DNA of 64,000 bases from Dimargaris cristalligena (taxonomy: Eukaryota > Kickxellomycota > Dimargaritomycetes > Dimargaritales > Dimargaritaceae): positions 1-64,000 of the forward strand of contig JANBQC010000075.1 of the NCBI GenBank assembly GCA_027576995.1. The letters run 5' to 3'. The translations under genes and the position numbers were made by a program. A model generated the notes under the pieces. The model was not told where the DNA came from. It searched no databases and was given only the letters and a program-made list of their open reading frames with translations. Positions within the stretch are counted from its first letter, which is position 1. Each line of letters opens with the position of its first letter. This document shows, in pieces, positions 1-11,046 of this stretch.

Positions 1-737
1 TCTATTATTCATCTATCTTTTCATTTAGGCTTCCTCTTTCAAGTATAAATACTCCCCCTTGCTGCCACCTCTTGGAATAGCAAGTCTATCATCACATTTC
101 CCTTTTATTATCTATCTTTTTAAATAAAGTTCAGTTTTCAAGGATTTAAGTTCAGTTCTTTACAGGGGGAAAGTTTCCCTTATATGTAAAAATATACATA
201 CTAATGCATGTACCAATCACCCATATATATGGCCTGATCAAGTGCATCAATGGTACATATTCAATCTAAAAAAAAATGCCAAGACCTTTAGCTCTATAGT
301 AAAAAAATGCCAAGCCATTCTCTGTATAGGACTGAGAATTATTAAAACCAATAAGCCTGCAGTGAGCCTGCATAACTAATTGCAGGAAAAATAAGAATTC
401 ACATAGTAAAACCAATAAAATAAAGGATAAGAATATAATCAAATAACCACTAGTAATCAAGCATGAATATGCATATCCAATCATAGGGATAGTATGCATC
501 TACTAATAGAAATATAAAAAAACTTAAAGGAAAAATTCATATGGAAGGAATGGGTTAACGGGGAGGGGGAAAAACTGGATATACCAGACAAAAAAGCCAC
601 TTTATACCTTGTATATAAATATAAAAACTAAATGATAATAGTTTGCACCTGTGGCAATCAAGGGAACACTCCACCTTGCCACACTGTCAGAAGTCTATCC
701 CTGGGACTCTTGACAGACTATGAGTGGTAAACCCGGG

Positions 738-1364
738 TGACATTCCCACCAATATGGGCAAGTCAGCAGCTTAGGCCTACTTTCAAACATTTACTATTCA
801 ATATTCATAGTTATTACTCCTAGTTAGAGGATTTCTTTGCTATAGAAGTCCGGGGGGTATCCCCAGCCCTTGTATCTCCAAGCCACCAGCATTGGTGGTC
901 TTCATTATCCTATTTTCTCTTCTAGTTGGCTATAGTTAGTGTTCATAATCACCCATTAGGTATTCCAGTACTATAGTAGCACCAGTAGGTCGCTACATTA
1001 TATTTTATTTCCATTAACCCCATTTTATATAAATACCCATTGGGCATTCTCTCACTTAAGGAAAGCAATTTTACGCCCGTATAGTTTACTATCAGTTTTT
1101 ATTCGATTCCCGGTACTGTTATCTCCGCGTCACCATTTGGCCCAAACTCATTAATTGTGCCTTTCTGCCGCGTACTAGAAGGACCCCTGAGTGATCCCCG
1201 GTTGGCTTGTTGTCCCTGTCCGAAGATCAGATAAGAATCGTCCCCGCCGAGTACGCGTTTTCCTCATAGTTTTCTAGTTTTACCACCGGGCTGTCACTGC
1301 TCCGGCCCGTCCTGATAAGGTTATCAGGAAATATTATATTGTGGTATTAATTACGACCACGACA
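738..1364 (+). repeat. Upstream copy of a diverged direct repeat, probable 5' LTR
   Basis: This segment is similar along its length to 3250-3775 in the same orientation. Shared blocks include a TATA-like TATATAAATACCC (about 1027 and 3437), a TTTGGCCCAA...TCATT block, GAAGATCAGATAAGAAT, GTCCCCGCCGAGT and CCTGATAAGGTTATCAGG. The copy starts near a TG and ends in ACA, as LTRs do. It has about 100 bp not found in the other copy, between roughly 905 and 1010. The many point differences mean this is an old insertion. Exact borders are uncertain by tens of bases, and no clear target-site duplication was seen. Confidence 0.6.
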
Positions 1365-1365
1365 C

Positions 1366-1385
1366 TAGTATCAGAACATAGCAGG
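1366..1385 (+). other. Primer-binding-site-like sequence after the upstream LTR
   Basis: Just after the ACA end of the upstream repeat comes TAGTATCAGAACATAGC. It resembles the TGGTATCAGAGC primer-binding site of retrotransposons primed by initiator-Met tRNA, with a few substitutions. The second repeat copy lacks such a sequence directly after it, as expected if it is the 3' LTR. A related string (ATAGCAGGATTC) recurs at about 3957, so a second internal fragment may lie downstream. Confidence 0.45.
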
Positions 1386-3249
1386 ATTCTTTCAATCTTA
1401 TCTCTATATTTAAACTCGTAAAGCCAACTCTTCTTCTTTAATTTTTTTTTTCGAAAAACGGTGACATAACCCCCAGCCATTCGACAATTCTATCTGAGGA
1501 TTGCTAACCATAGCTCAATAACTAGGTTATCCATCAATCAAAGTATGCCATAGCTATATTTTCTATACATAGACACCAATTATCCCATCTTATTCAACAG
1601 TTCTATCCAACATAATCCCAGCGAGTAGCTAACAATATCCCGATTCCTAGTATCTAGTGTTTCACCATTTACTATTTCCTTATTCCTATATATAAACCCC
1701 ATAGTTCCGGTAGGATTAGAAACAGCATGTTGTCAGTCGCAAGTAAATTCCGAAGTAACCTACTGATACCTTCAACTTCAACGTTTATTATCGTCAAGTT
1801 TGTTATTGGTTATTTCACATTTATTTTATCTAGAACATCAATTATTACGCCCGGTCTATTCCATTATTTTTCTTTTAATAAAAATGTCTAAAATCCCTCG
1901 TTGGCCTTGCGATGGACCCGAACCTCCCGTTTACAATACCGGCCTTTACCACCCATTTTGTAGTGCCAGGCCCTGCGGGCCCACCGGGTCTTGATACGAT
2001 GCTAGTGTCTTGGTGGAATAACCCCTGCCATTCTTTAGGAACGTCAACCCCGCTCTACTCCATTATGCTCTGTGACTAGTGCACTTGAATTATAATTTTG
2101 TTTTCCCACTTACTTTATAATAGCATTGTGTTGTTTTTGATACATTATATTATTTGAAGTATTTTGGCAATACGTATCCTGAATTGGTATCTACAGAGCG
2201 GTGGAGACAATACCCTATTATATTTTTATGAACCCTTCAGAATGGGCATTTCATCAAGCCAGTCGATCTATTATTAGGTCCGTATTCATTGTCTATCTGG
2301 AATACTACTTACAGGATGATGTTGGAGAAGACCCCCCATGGTAATTAGCAGCGGGCACCACTCTTGATGCTTTAACCGTCCTTCACAACTGGCCTTTTGG
2401 TGGGGAAATTTATCGCCTCTTAATCTACATTTTTATTAGGGGTAGGTCCATATGTTTACATTCAGACTCCCTGGAAGCGATTTCGTTGAAGAGGCGCCAA
2501 ATTCCTCATAAAACGAGTTACATTTTTGTGAATCTTCATTAATCATGTATTCTCAATCCATATACCACTACTTTTGTATATTTTAAAGTGGTTTTAGTAG
2601 AATCCCCAGCAGAGCTTGCAAATACCCGCTTCCTACAATAGGATATTCCCTTACTGATTACCAGCATTTCTAGTGCTTAATTGGGCATTTAATTATTATT
2701 TTTTGACACCTCTTTTCGCCTATTTCGCGTTTTGAGCCCTCGCCACTTGATTTAGCTATACATGGCTGTGCAGTAATGAAACCTGGAGATAATCCCAAAT
2801 AGACATGGTAATTCACATTGGAAATTTAGGAAAACTAACTCAGTTAGTGAATAAGCAGACATATAGCAAATGTACTAGTAAATAAATGATAGTAGGCGGA
2901 CAAGATGGCCTTTCAAGGCCAATGGCAATAATCTAACCCATTGGGGAAAGTCTGGATTACTTGGTTTTTCACCTCGGGTTGACAACTTATCCCTATGTAG
3001 CCCACCGGGACATCTAGGCTTAAATGTATTAGGAAAGGCAGTCATGTAGCCATACTCGGGATTCAGCAACACTAGGTGCACTCCTCATTTGGTCGAAGTC
3101 TCGATTAGTATATAATACCCGCTGATGGATTGGGGAAACAATATAGCTGTGTTGTGGCCGGACCTGCTTAATCTCTAATAGCATATCCCGGCCAAACTAT
3201 TTTTAGTTTAGAAAAGATGAAGAACACCACCAAATATCAGTCTTCATCT

Positions 3250-3775
3250 TGTCCCACCCAGTTATAAGCCATTTGATGGATAGGCCGTTTTTCCAATATT
3301 CAATATTCAATATTCAGTATTCATAGTTCTTACTCATAACTCGAGGATCATTTAGTTATAGGAGTCTGGGGCATATCCCCAGACTTAGTACTCTCAGAGC
3401 CGCCAACATTGGTGGCCTTTTTTATTACATTTTCATATAAATACCCGTCGGGTATTCTCCTAATAAACAGGCAGTTTTGACACCAAGTATACGTTTACCA
3501 GTCAGTTATTTCGATCCACCGGTCTTGTTCTATTCCTATCGTCCATTTGGCCCAAGCCCATTCATTGTGCCTTATCTGCCATACATTAGAAGGATCCCTG
3601 TGTGATCCCCGGTTGCCCTAGTTGTCCCTATCTGAAGATCAGATAAGAATTGTCCCCGCCGAGTGCGCGTTTCCTTAGTTAGGTAGTTTTTCCCCACTAG
3701 ACCAAGACTGCTCCAGTTGGTCCTGATAAGGTTATCAGGCTATATTACCTTGTGGTATTAATTGCGACCACAACA
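3250..3775 (+). repeat. Downstream copy of the direct repeat, probable 3' LTR
   Basis: This is the second member of the repeat pair. It starts at TGTCCCACCC and ends at CCACAACA, giving TG...CA termini. It shares the ordered blocks listed for the 738-1364 copy but lacks that copy's extra 100 bp. The 5' part carries a short tandem AATATTC array (about 3296-3318). It is followed by unrelated sequence rather than a primer-binding site. Confidence 0.6.
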
Positions 3776-6700
3776 GCCGTAAAATACAAAACCCATGTAA
3801 AATACTACTTTGGTAAAATATCAATAAGAAAAAATGACAGCGGGGACCACCGATATTATTTTCAACCAATACATCTAGGCAGTCAAATTCGACACCACCT
3901 TCTGATGAAATATTATGGACACATAAAGAAAATAAATGTCTCATAAAAACGCAAGATATAGCAGGATTCGTGGTATAAATCTGGTAAATATTAGACAGGT
4001 ATCGGGGGGGGGGGGGGTTCAGAAATACTGGGTAACATGGAAGGAGGGGCTAACTAAACCGACAGATTTTCTTCATTTTTTTCACTGTGTATTCTATATT
4101 ACTAATCACTACACGGTATAATATTATATTAGTCCCAAATTAACAACACTAATATCCACTGAATTAAGTAATCGCAGCGCATAGTCTCCAAACAATTTCG
4201 ACTGAATTGGGAGCTCACCACATACCATTTTACGAACACCAGTTTATTCTGGGAGTCAGTTTGAACTCTTTAAAGTGTCTATTATTAAAAGAAAGTATAT
4301 CTTAGGCCGCTCACTATTGCAATTTCCGCAAAACAAACTATTTGCAGCCTATCTTAATAGGATGACGCCAATTAGGATAATAAATTGTACATGTAAAAAT
4401 AGTCCCTTTTCTGCTCCTCCGAATGGAACTTATCCGCGGTTTTGGCCTTCCCCCATCTATTACCACAAGAAGGGCGGTGGGTATAGTACAAGAGTCAGAA
4501 AATGAGGATACCTAAGTGTTAGAATGGGTACTACATATATATATATATATATACTAGAATACCACTGCGGTCATATGTGGTGCAATATTAATACAACAGT
4601 GTCCATCATTTTAAAAACCCAGCAAGCTCTACATAGCGCTACAGGGCCCGGTATTTCTCCACGAGTTTAACTGTTCACAGTCCTATAACTAGGTACGTGG
4701 GCGCCCTTTCCCACTAACAAGACATTACAAGGTGGCACCGGTGAATATCCAATAAGAACCTACACTTGGCATGGTTTTACGACGGAGGGGGGGGTTTTTG
4801 TATTTCACTACAACAATATATTCATTTATTCTCGTTATATGTTCTCTGGAGAGGGGGGTTTGAAGTTCCCTAAATGCGCCTAAGGACCCTATCTTCCCTG
4901 AATATAGTGACCACCCTCCCCATGTGCATTAACAACCCTCCCTACCCCATGTGTAACGAAGTTCCACTCTACCCCTTTTTCGAAGGTGGAGAGGGACCTA
5001 TCCCCTTTTCCAGTCGTCCGTGCAACAAATACGAGCCCAAGCTACCAAAAGCCGGCGCGGAATATGCCACAATGTGTCAACTGGCCAAGGCATTGGGCTT
5101 GATTACAGCAGAAGTCAAGCATTTGGCCACTGCCATTATACTTGACTCCCCCTGTTGGGTTGAGCAGTATGCCATCAGCGCCTTATGGTACTCCCAAAGC
5201 CACCCCTGTTGCTACAGTCGGTGGCACAATAGCACAATCCAATTTCGTAGGTCTTGTTGAGCAATGACTATCACCATAAAACTACGGATGATTTTTTTTT
5301 AAAAAAAAAGAAAGGCCAACTGATCCCTCTTCCATGCCGGTTGGTGTTTCACAGCCGAGTCTGTACCATACCCAAACTGTTTTCCTTTCCACGTTTCTGG
5401 CAACCAACTTTTCCGCTAGGCTTTAAACAAAGGCCCTGTTCGCCACTCCATGTAGATTGGTCTAGCATACGCGCAGTGGTCACCAACCAAGGTCACCTCG
5501 CCACAAGCCGTGTAACCTGAGGTGTTCCTAATGGGGTCCTTTCATCAACTATGGCAGTGTGAGGGCCATTCTAGAGTGCCTAATGGTTATCTGAACTTGG
5601 ACAGCAGCATGGGCTGATCAATCCTAACGCCCATCGACTTTCAATCGGCAAGACAGGCTACCTTTCCAGCGGTGGTTTATCATTCAATGATTTGCTTTGC
5701 TAATGCCCAGTGAAACTCCGGCAACAATTGGTCCGAAATGTAAAGCGGGCGGGTTCATTAGTTGGGTAACCTGGCGAGTGTAAGGTGTGGCTTAGGTGGA
5801 AACTATCATTATTGTCGTGTCAACACCCTCTGGACCGGTTAGGTCAGGCAATACACCATGGGGGGGTGGAGGTCGAGATTTTCGGCAGAAGATTCGGGTC
5901 CATCGCAGGTTCAACTAGGGGTTTAAGGGACTGAATAATATATATTGTATACATATGTATCCAAAGAAAAATAATAGAATATACCAGACGCCATAACCGA
6001 TGCTATAGACGAAATATTTGTGAAATAATCAATAATAATGAACTTGACGATAATAAACTACGGAAGTGAAGAGATCAGTGGGCTATTCAGGATATACCAT
6101 CAACTAACAATTTGCTGCTTCTAAGCTTGCTGGAACTATGGGCTTTATATAGAAGCGGAACAATAAGGAACTGTGGAATCGCGGGCTGTATTCGCCGGGG
6201 GGATATTGAACAAAACATTTGGATAATATGTGACTCGGCGTTTAGAAATAGCTTATAAAACAATGCCATACTTCGATTGATGGATAAATTAGATATTGGG
6301 CTATGAATAGCAGTCTTCAAATATTATTGTCGAATGTCTGGATTTGCCACTATTTTCTGATAAAAAGTAGAATGCTTCAAGGAAATTGGCAAAATATTAA
6401 ATGATATTTGGTTTTACGAGATTAAATAAAGGAATATGGTTGGAAAAGCTGGGTTATGCATTGTTAACGGAATCGCAACCGGTAAAAGAACCAGGCAATT
6501 AAACCAGATATCCCCTTCCCGCACTATGCGGTGCCACACTTTCACGTGACCATTGGGTTTGGGTAGCTCCCGAATGGGCACCCTTGTCTGGTAATAATGG
6601 GAAGTAGTGGGGTTTCAATTGAGGAGCTGCTGGGTGGGCCCTCTCGGAATTCACTTCACTTGTACACATCCTTTTCACCTTTTCCAATTATACGGTCTTC

Positions 6701-6784
6701 AGCGACGACCTGCCCACATTCCCATTACCTCTTGTTTTTATAACAATTTGATCAACAACCCTTTCTTATAAAGCGGCATCCACC
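3776..6784. other. Gene-free region with mobile-element debris and simple repeats
   Basis: No credible gene was found. A 14-G run lies at 4004-4017 and an AT dinucleotide tract at about 4534-4553. One frame at 4874-5260 (128 codons, Pro/Cys-rich N-terminal half) is longer than its neighbours and could be a remnant of a mobile-element gene, but it has no recognisable motif. The last 100 bases are the promoter and leader of the NDUFB4 gene. Confidence 0.5.
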
Positions 6785-7200
6785 ATGGGTCACGGTCCCG
6801 AGCTACTGAAAAAGGATCCCGCGTTCGAACGCTGGGCGACCATGCGTGAGACTCTGCACGAGCATTTCCGCCCCACTCCCCGGAACATGCGTATCGGCCT
6901 GCCCATCCTCATCGGCCTTCCTATTCTAGGCTACTTCATCGCCGACTGGACCAACGTAAGTGGTGGTGAACCTTCGCTTTTTAGTTTTGTTTCAGCCAGG
7001 CCTACTATATTAGATTAACTCTGAATCCTATGTCTAACTGTCTACCTACAATATCCTCATACATATAACATTTATTTATTGGCATACCCTCCTCCCCTCT
7101 TTAGAACAAGATTGATATTCGGGGTAACAGACACGGCGAATCGTTCTGGGTGGAAGATATCAAAAAGCGGGAGCAGAAAACCAAGCAAGAATCTGCCTAG
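6785..7200 (+). CDS. NDUFB4: NADH:ubiquinone oxidoreductase subunit NDUFB4/B15
   Basis: This is an accessory subunit of the membrane arm of mitochondrial complex I. Two exons (6785-6955 and 7105-7200) join in phase 0 across a 149-nt GTAAGT...AG intron and give 88 residues. The N-terminal half has the family pattern DPAFERWATMRE followed by RxT-type residues, then one membrane segment (about residues 36-53, GLPILIGLPILGYFIADW). The hydrophilic tail ends IKKREQKTKQESA. The length fits fungal NDUFB4 (about 90 residues) rather than the longer mammalian form. The start sits in a good context (ATCCACCATGG). Recognition is by family pattern from memory, so closely related small complex I subunits are the main alternative. 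Confidence 0.75.
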
Positions 7201-7468
7201 TCCACGTCTGTCTTTTCCCAGACATCTGCGTTGGTCGGTTGGCCTCTGGGGCTCCCTATTGTATCCAGTCGATGGGCCTTTCCGTAGGTTTTAAGAGTAG
7301 CATATTGCCCCCGTACCTTAGACTATATTTAATAAACGGTAAACCGTGTATACTAAGGGCTGGATAAATCAATAGGTCAGAGAGATGGGGATGGCCAATA
7401 CCTGTATAGATCAGGTTCAGTAGGGGATGGGGTGAATCTAATGCACCTTCCCTTAACTGTCCACCGGT

Positions 7469-8467
7469 TTATTTACGGCGAACTGGCGCGCGAAGGACAT
7501 CCCCGTTTTTGACGCGCTTTACGTCAACGCTGCGGTCCTTCCAATTGCTTTTCCGAAGCTTGATGGGCCGATTGCCGATGTACTTGCCTTTATAATTGGG
7601 ACGCGCACCAACCCCCCCCCCAGTCGACCGGAAAATAAATAGAATACATACAGTACCAAGGAGTGTTAGGGATGCAAATTGGGTTAGATGTGTGTTATGT
7701 TACAATACCAAAAACCCGTACAGAACTAGGTAGTAGTATACATGCCCTTCGATGGTACTACTGACCAAGGGACTCAGCAACTCCACTCGGCCGTTTATAT
7801 GGAGATTTAATATTCGGGTCTGGGATTGAAGAAATAGTAAAATGTGTATTGCTGAAACGTTCACGACGATGGTTTAGGTTAAACGAACCATATCGGCAGC
7901 TAACTTACCATTCATCTCGCGCCAGGCCTTCGAATAGTCGGCGGGATCTTTGAAGCTAATGAACCCATAGCCCTTGTTCTTTCCGGTCCGTTTATCCTGT
8001 ACAACTTTGGCTTTGCTAAACGATGGGTATTTAGAAAATGCACTAGCCAATATTTGATCGGTCATATCGTTGCCCAGGTCCCCGGCGAATAGCCGAAAGT
8101 CATTTTCGTCCCATTCCTCGAGGGTATTGTCCTCCCAAACCTCACCCCCGGCTGCCCGCAACAATTTCCGCTTCTTGGGCTTCTTTCCCTTCCCGTCACC
8201 CGCATCGGCGCCGGTGGTAGTTGAGGTGAACGGATAACTATAGGGGTGATAACCTACACTGGCCTGACCGACAGCTTGGGGAACCATGGGCCCTATTAGC
8301 GGAGGGGCCGGGGTTGCTGGGCCATGCGCGGGCAAGGCAGGGCCCGCCGGAGGGTAGTAGGCCGCGGGGTCGGTGGATGAGGCTTGGTAGGCGCCATAGT
8401 AATACGCATTTGGGTCGTAGGCATAGTACTGGGAGTAGTCGCCGGCGGGTGGCTGGTTGGGATTCAT
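7469..8467 (-). CDS. RBM42: RBM42-like RNA-binding protein with one RRM
   Basis: The protein has 225 residues from two exons (8467-7909 and 7587-7469), joined within the Gly codon of an NGK motif across a 321-nt intron. Residues 1-85 are Tyr/Pro/Ala-rich and disordered. A basic KKPKKRK (about 95-101) may be a nuclear signal. The RRM follows, with RNP2-like LFAGDL (about 126-131) and RNP1 KGYGFISF (about 165-172). The flanking GGEVWEDNTLEEW and NRPIKLRKSNWKDR segments are characteristic of the RBM42 family, which is nuclear and linked to splicing and hnRNP complexes. I chose the ATG at 8467. The open frame runs further upstream to 8758, but that part looks non-coding. It is transcribed convergently with NDUFB4. 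Confidence 0.85.
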
Positions 8468-9143
8468 GGTGAAATGTGCAGGCCGAAAGGCGTAGTATAG
8501 GTTATTCGCAAAGAGTTGAGTTGGCCTAATGCGGAGGAGGAGGGCATAGGAAGGCTTAGCAATGGTACAGGCGGAATAAGCTAAACGAACTAAATGAGTA
8601 GAGACAAAATGTCGGGTATTGAGAAGGACCGAAGGAGGTTGTCTGGTACTAATGCCCTTCGAAGGGTGATTTTTTCCATACTCGTCAGCTAGTTGAGCGT
8701 CCCCTTTCACAGCCCCCTTGTTAGCATTAAAACAAGTGTAAGGAAAGAAAAAGACCAACGTTTATTGATTGACTATTGATTCACTATATATGTCCCATAT
8801 CGGGTTTACTATTGGTTAGTCCTCTAACACCCCTCCTCAGGCAGAAAATGGCCCAGGCTGGTTGTTGGTCGATTAGAAATGCACCTTGACTTTAGCATTA
8901 CCAATAGCATTTGGGTTGATTGGTCCACAGTTTTCACCGCCCTGTTGCTTCTATCCTGCACTGGTTGCCCTTAATCGTCGGCAGGTCCTGGAGTGTAGCC
9001 GTCTTTTTTCTCCCCATTACCCCGGCGATTTCATCCTTTATTATTTCATTCTAGTGGCAACCTATCTCCGCATTGCCTTCACTCACTCACTACCTACCAG
9101 TACCTCTTCCTAAGTGATTTAGACTGTTCCTCGACTCGATACA

Positions 9144-9805
9144 ATGGCACCTCGGGTCACCTTCTCCAGCCTATCCTCTCGCCAACGCAAGTAAGTATCG
9201 AGAGGCGGCCTAATTTGGCCACTATTCCAGGCACCCCCTCGTTATGTACCGCCTTGTGTTCAGTTTACTAAAGCGATATCAATCAATGTATGCCGGGGCA
9301 CGCCTACTATTTTACCCCCCTGTTTTACGTTTTCCATTCAAGCTGGCTGCTTATAATAGTCGGAACGCCCCTATTCGTTGGCACATCTTACGACCTCTAT
9401 AAGCGAAGTAAGTAATTCCCGTTTTTTTTTGGTATTTTGGGCCACAGCAGGCGTGCTCCCTTGGCCATTGGAATGTTTGTGATTGCAAAATAAGTTTGCC
9501 TATTGTTGTATCCAGAGTTTTGTTTACTCTAAACATTACATTTGAATCTAACCCCCAGGCTAATCCCATCTACATCAAACTTAACCCCAACTGATGGCCG
9601 ACTCACTTGCATTCATTAATCCATAGCCGTACACCGTGATACTAGCCAAATCCCCGGGGAATTGCGCGATATCCCCTTTGTGAACCGACGAAAGTCTACG
9701 CCGGATGAGGAAAGCGGCGAGTCAATAGACGACATTACCCGAGCGTGGCGCGAGGAGCGAGAGAAGACGAAGAGCCAATCCCCCCGACTCACCGACTCCT
9801 CTTAA
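9144..9805 (+). CDS. Small single-pass membrane protein, unidentified
   Basis: Three exons (9144-9190, 9343-9407, 9627-9805) with GTAAGT donors and AG acceptors join in frame to give 96 residues. The N-terminus is short and basic (MAPRVTFSSLSSRQR). It is followed by one hydrophobic segment encoded by exon 2 (WLLIIVGTPLFVGTSYDLY) and a charged C-terminal tail with IPGELRDIPFVNRRK and a Glu/Arg-rich end. The shape resembles small mitochondrial inner-membrane assembly factors, but I do not recognise the family. Exon choice rests on phase agreement and on the continuous hydrophobic stretch. The gene starts about 680 bases from the divergent RBM42-like gene. Confidence 0.6.
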
Positions 9806-9836
9806 ATTCCCCCAAACTTACTGTGCAACTCAATAA

Positions 9837-10040
9837 TTAATAAACTATACGTGATTTATTATTATACCCTTTATCCTTTTCATCCGAGCCACCTCCATCC
9901 ACTGCGCTCGCTAGTTCCCTCTGCAAATATGCCATCTCCTGCTGCCTAATTCTTATACGGATGGTCCCTGTCTGGGTCGTATAGGTTATAGAACAGTGCT
10001 CGAATGTCGCAATGAGTGGTATTCGAATGGCCAACCGTAG
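9837..10040 (-). CDS. Possible terminal exon of an unidentified gene
   Basis: A minus-strand open segment behind an AG (about 10041-10042) reads LRLAIRIPLIATFEHC, then TGTIRIRIRQQEMAYLQREL, then an acidic, Gly-rich tail and a TAA at 9837. The QQEMAYLQREL part looks like real protein, but no upstream exon was found and the plus strand is also open here. It would converge tail-to-tail with the preceding plus-strand gene. Treat it as a weak prediction. Confidence 0.25.
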   Translation of the reverse strand, partial: LRLAIRIPLIATFEHCSITYTTQTGTIRIRIRQQEMAYLQRELASAVDGGGSDEKDKGYNNKSRIVY

Positions 10041-10470
10041 CTGCTTTCAGGCCCTTGGCCAGCCTGAGCCCACTTTATGTCTCAGACCTGTGGATACCGT
10101 GTCTCAGCTATTTTCTCTTAATTGGCCCAGGCGATCCCATCATGGGTCTATTTTTAGGCCTGATGGCCAAAACTACGTCCAGCTATTGTTTATTATTTTT
10201 TCTTCATATAGGAACAGCCTACAACTTCTGGACTCGCATTACTCCATACCTGGAATCTACACCTTAAATGTCGACTGCCCTATACCCACTCTTTTTCCAA
10301 AAACCTGTAGAGTTATATAGTTCATTCCCGTCTATTCCTTTCGCGAGCCCTTGGTTCCATAACGCGACTGTTGTCTAGCCTGTCTTACCGTTCCCCCTCT
10401 CTAGTGCTATTACCTGATCTCTAGACCCACTTCTACCAGTACCCGCCCATTTCACTCCATTCCCATTGCC

Positions 10471-11046
10471 ATGTCAGTCCTTCTCTCGCAGCGCAACGAC
10501 TCGCCCAATCGGCTAGCGGTTGATCGTCAAAAGTCTGTCCCATTCCTCCTGCGCATTTTCTTCAATTTTGAAATTCATAACCCCCTGTCAGAATACAACC
10601 AAATTGATAGGCTTCCAGAGAACGAGCTTCAGGTGTATACCTGGCGCGATGCCACGCTCCATGAACTAGCGCAGCTGATTAAGGAGGTCCTTCCGGAGGC
10701 TCGTGAGCCCGGTGTTTCCATGCAATTCAACCTGATTTACCCGGATGCCCTGCGAGGCCGCTACTCCGTGACTACTCTAAGTTCGGTTCACAATGACCGC
10801 ACTGGGCCGGGGGATAACCGTACTCTCGCCGATTGCCGTCTGGTGATTGGGGATTTTATTGATGTGTCCATTGTCCCTGCCCAACCCCATCGGTCGATTC
10901 GGTCAGGGGCTGCCAATAACCGGGGTCGTGGGGGCCGGCCGCGTGATCACGACCGTGCCCGGTCCGGCTGGAATGGGGACAGGTATGGCCACCGGGACGC
11001 GTCGCCTTCCCGCCGGTCGCCCAAGAAGCCTCGCTATAATGATTAA
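10471..11046 (+). CDS. SAP18: SAP18, Sin3-associated polypeptide
   Basis: A single exon encodes 191 residues. SAP18 is a ubiquitin-fold protein found in Sin3 histone-deacetylase complexes and in the ASAP/PSAP complex on the exon junction complex. The family core spans about residues 18-140: DRQKSVPFLLRIFF, ELQVYTWRDATLHELAQLIK, VLPEAR, FNLIYPDALRGRYSV and LADCRLVIGDFIDVSIVP. The C-terminal 50 residues are an Arg/Gly/Ser/Asp-rich extension (GRGGRPRDHDRAR, SPSRRSPKK) of the RS/RGG type found in RNA-associated proteins. That fits a splicing/EJC role. Start context is CATTGCCATGT. Confidence 0.93.
   Translation: MSVLLSQRNDSPNRLAVDRQKSVPFLLRIFFNFEIHNPLSEYNQIDRLPENELQVYTWRDATLHELAQLIKEVLPEAREPGVSMQFNLIYPDALRGRYSVTTLSSVHNDRTGPGDNRTLADCRLVIGDFIDVSIVPAQPHRSIRSGAANNRGRGGRPRDHDRARSGWNGDRYGHRDASPSRRSPKKPRYND

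Larger units (their letters stand above)
738..3775 (+). mobile_element. Degenerate LTR-retrotransposon relic
   Basis: Two diverged direct repeats bracket about 1.9 kb of AT-rich sequence with no intact gag or pol frame. The longest frame inside is at about 1882-1994 and encodes a short Pro/Cys-containing peptide beginning MSKIPRWPCDG; I cannot assign it. The interior is too short for an autonomous element. It is either deleted, a non-autonomous derivative, or two neighbouring solo LTRs. No reverse transcriptase, integrase or protease motif is visible. Confidence 0.5.
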
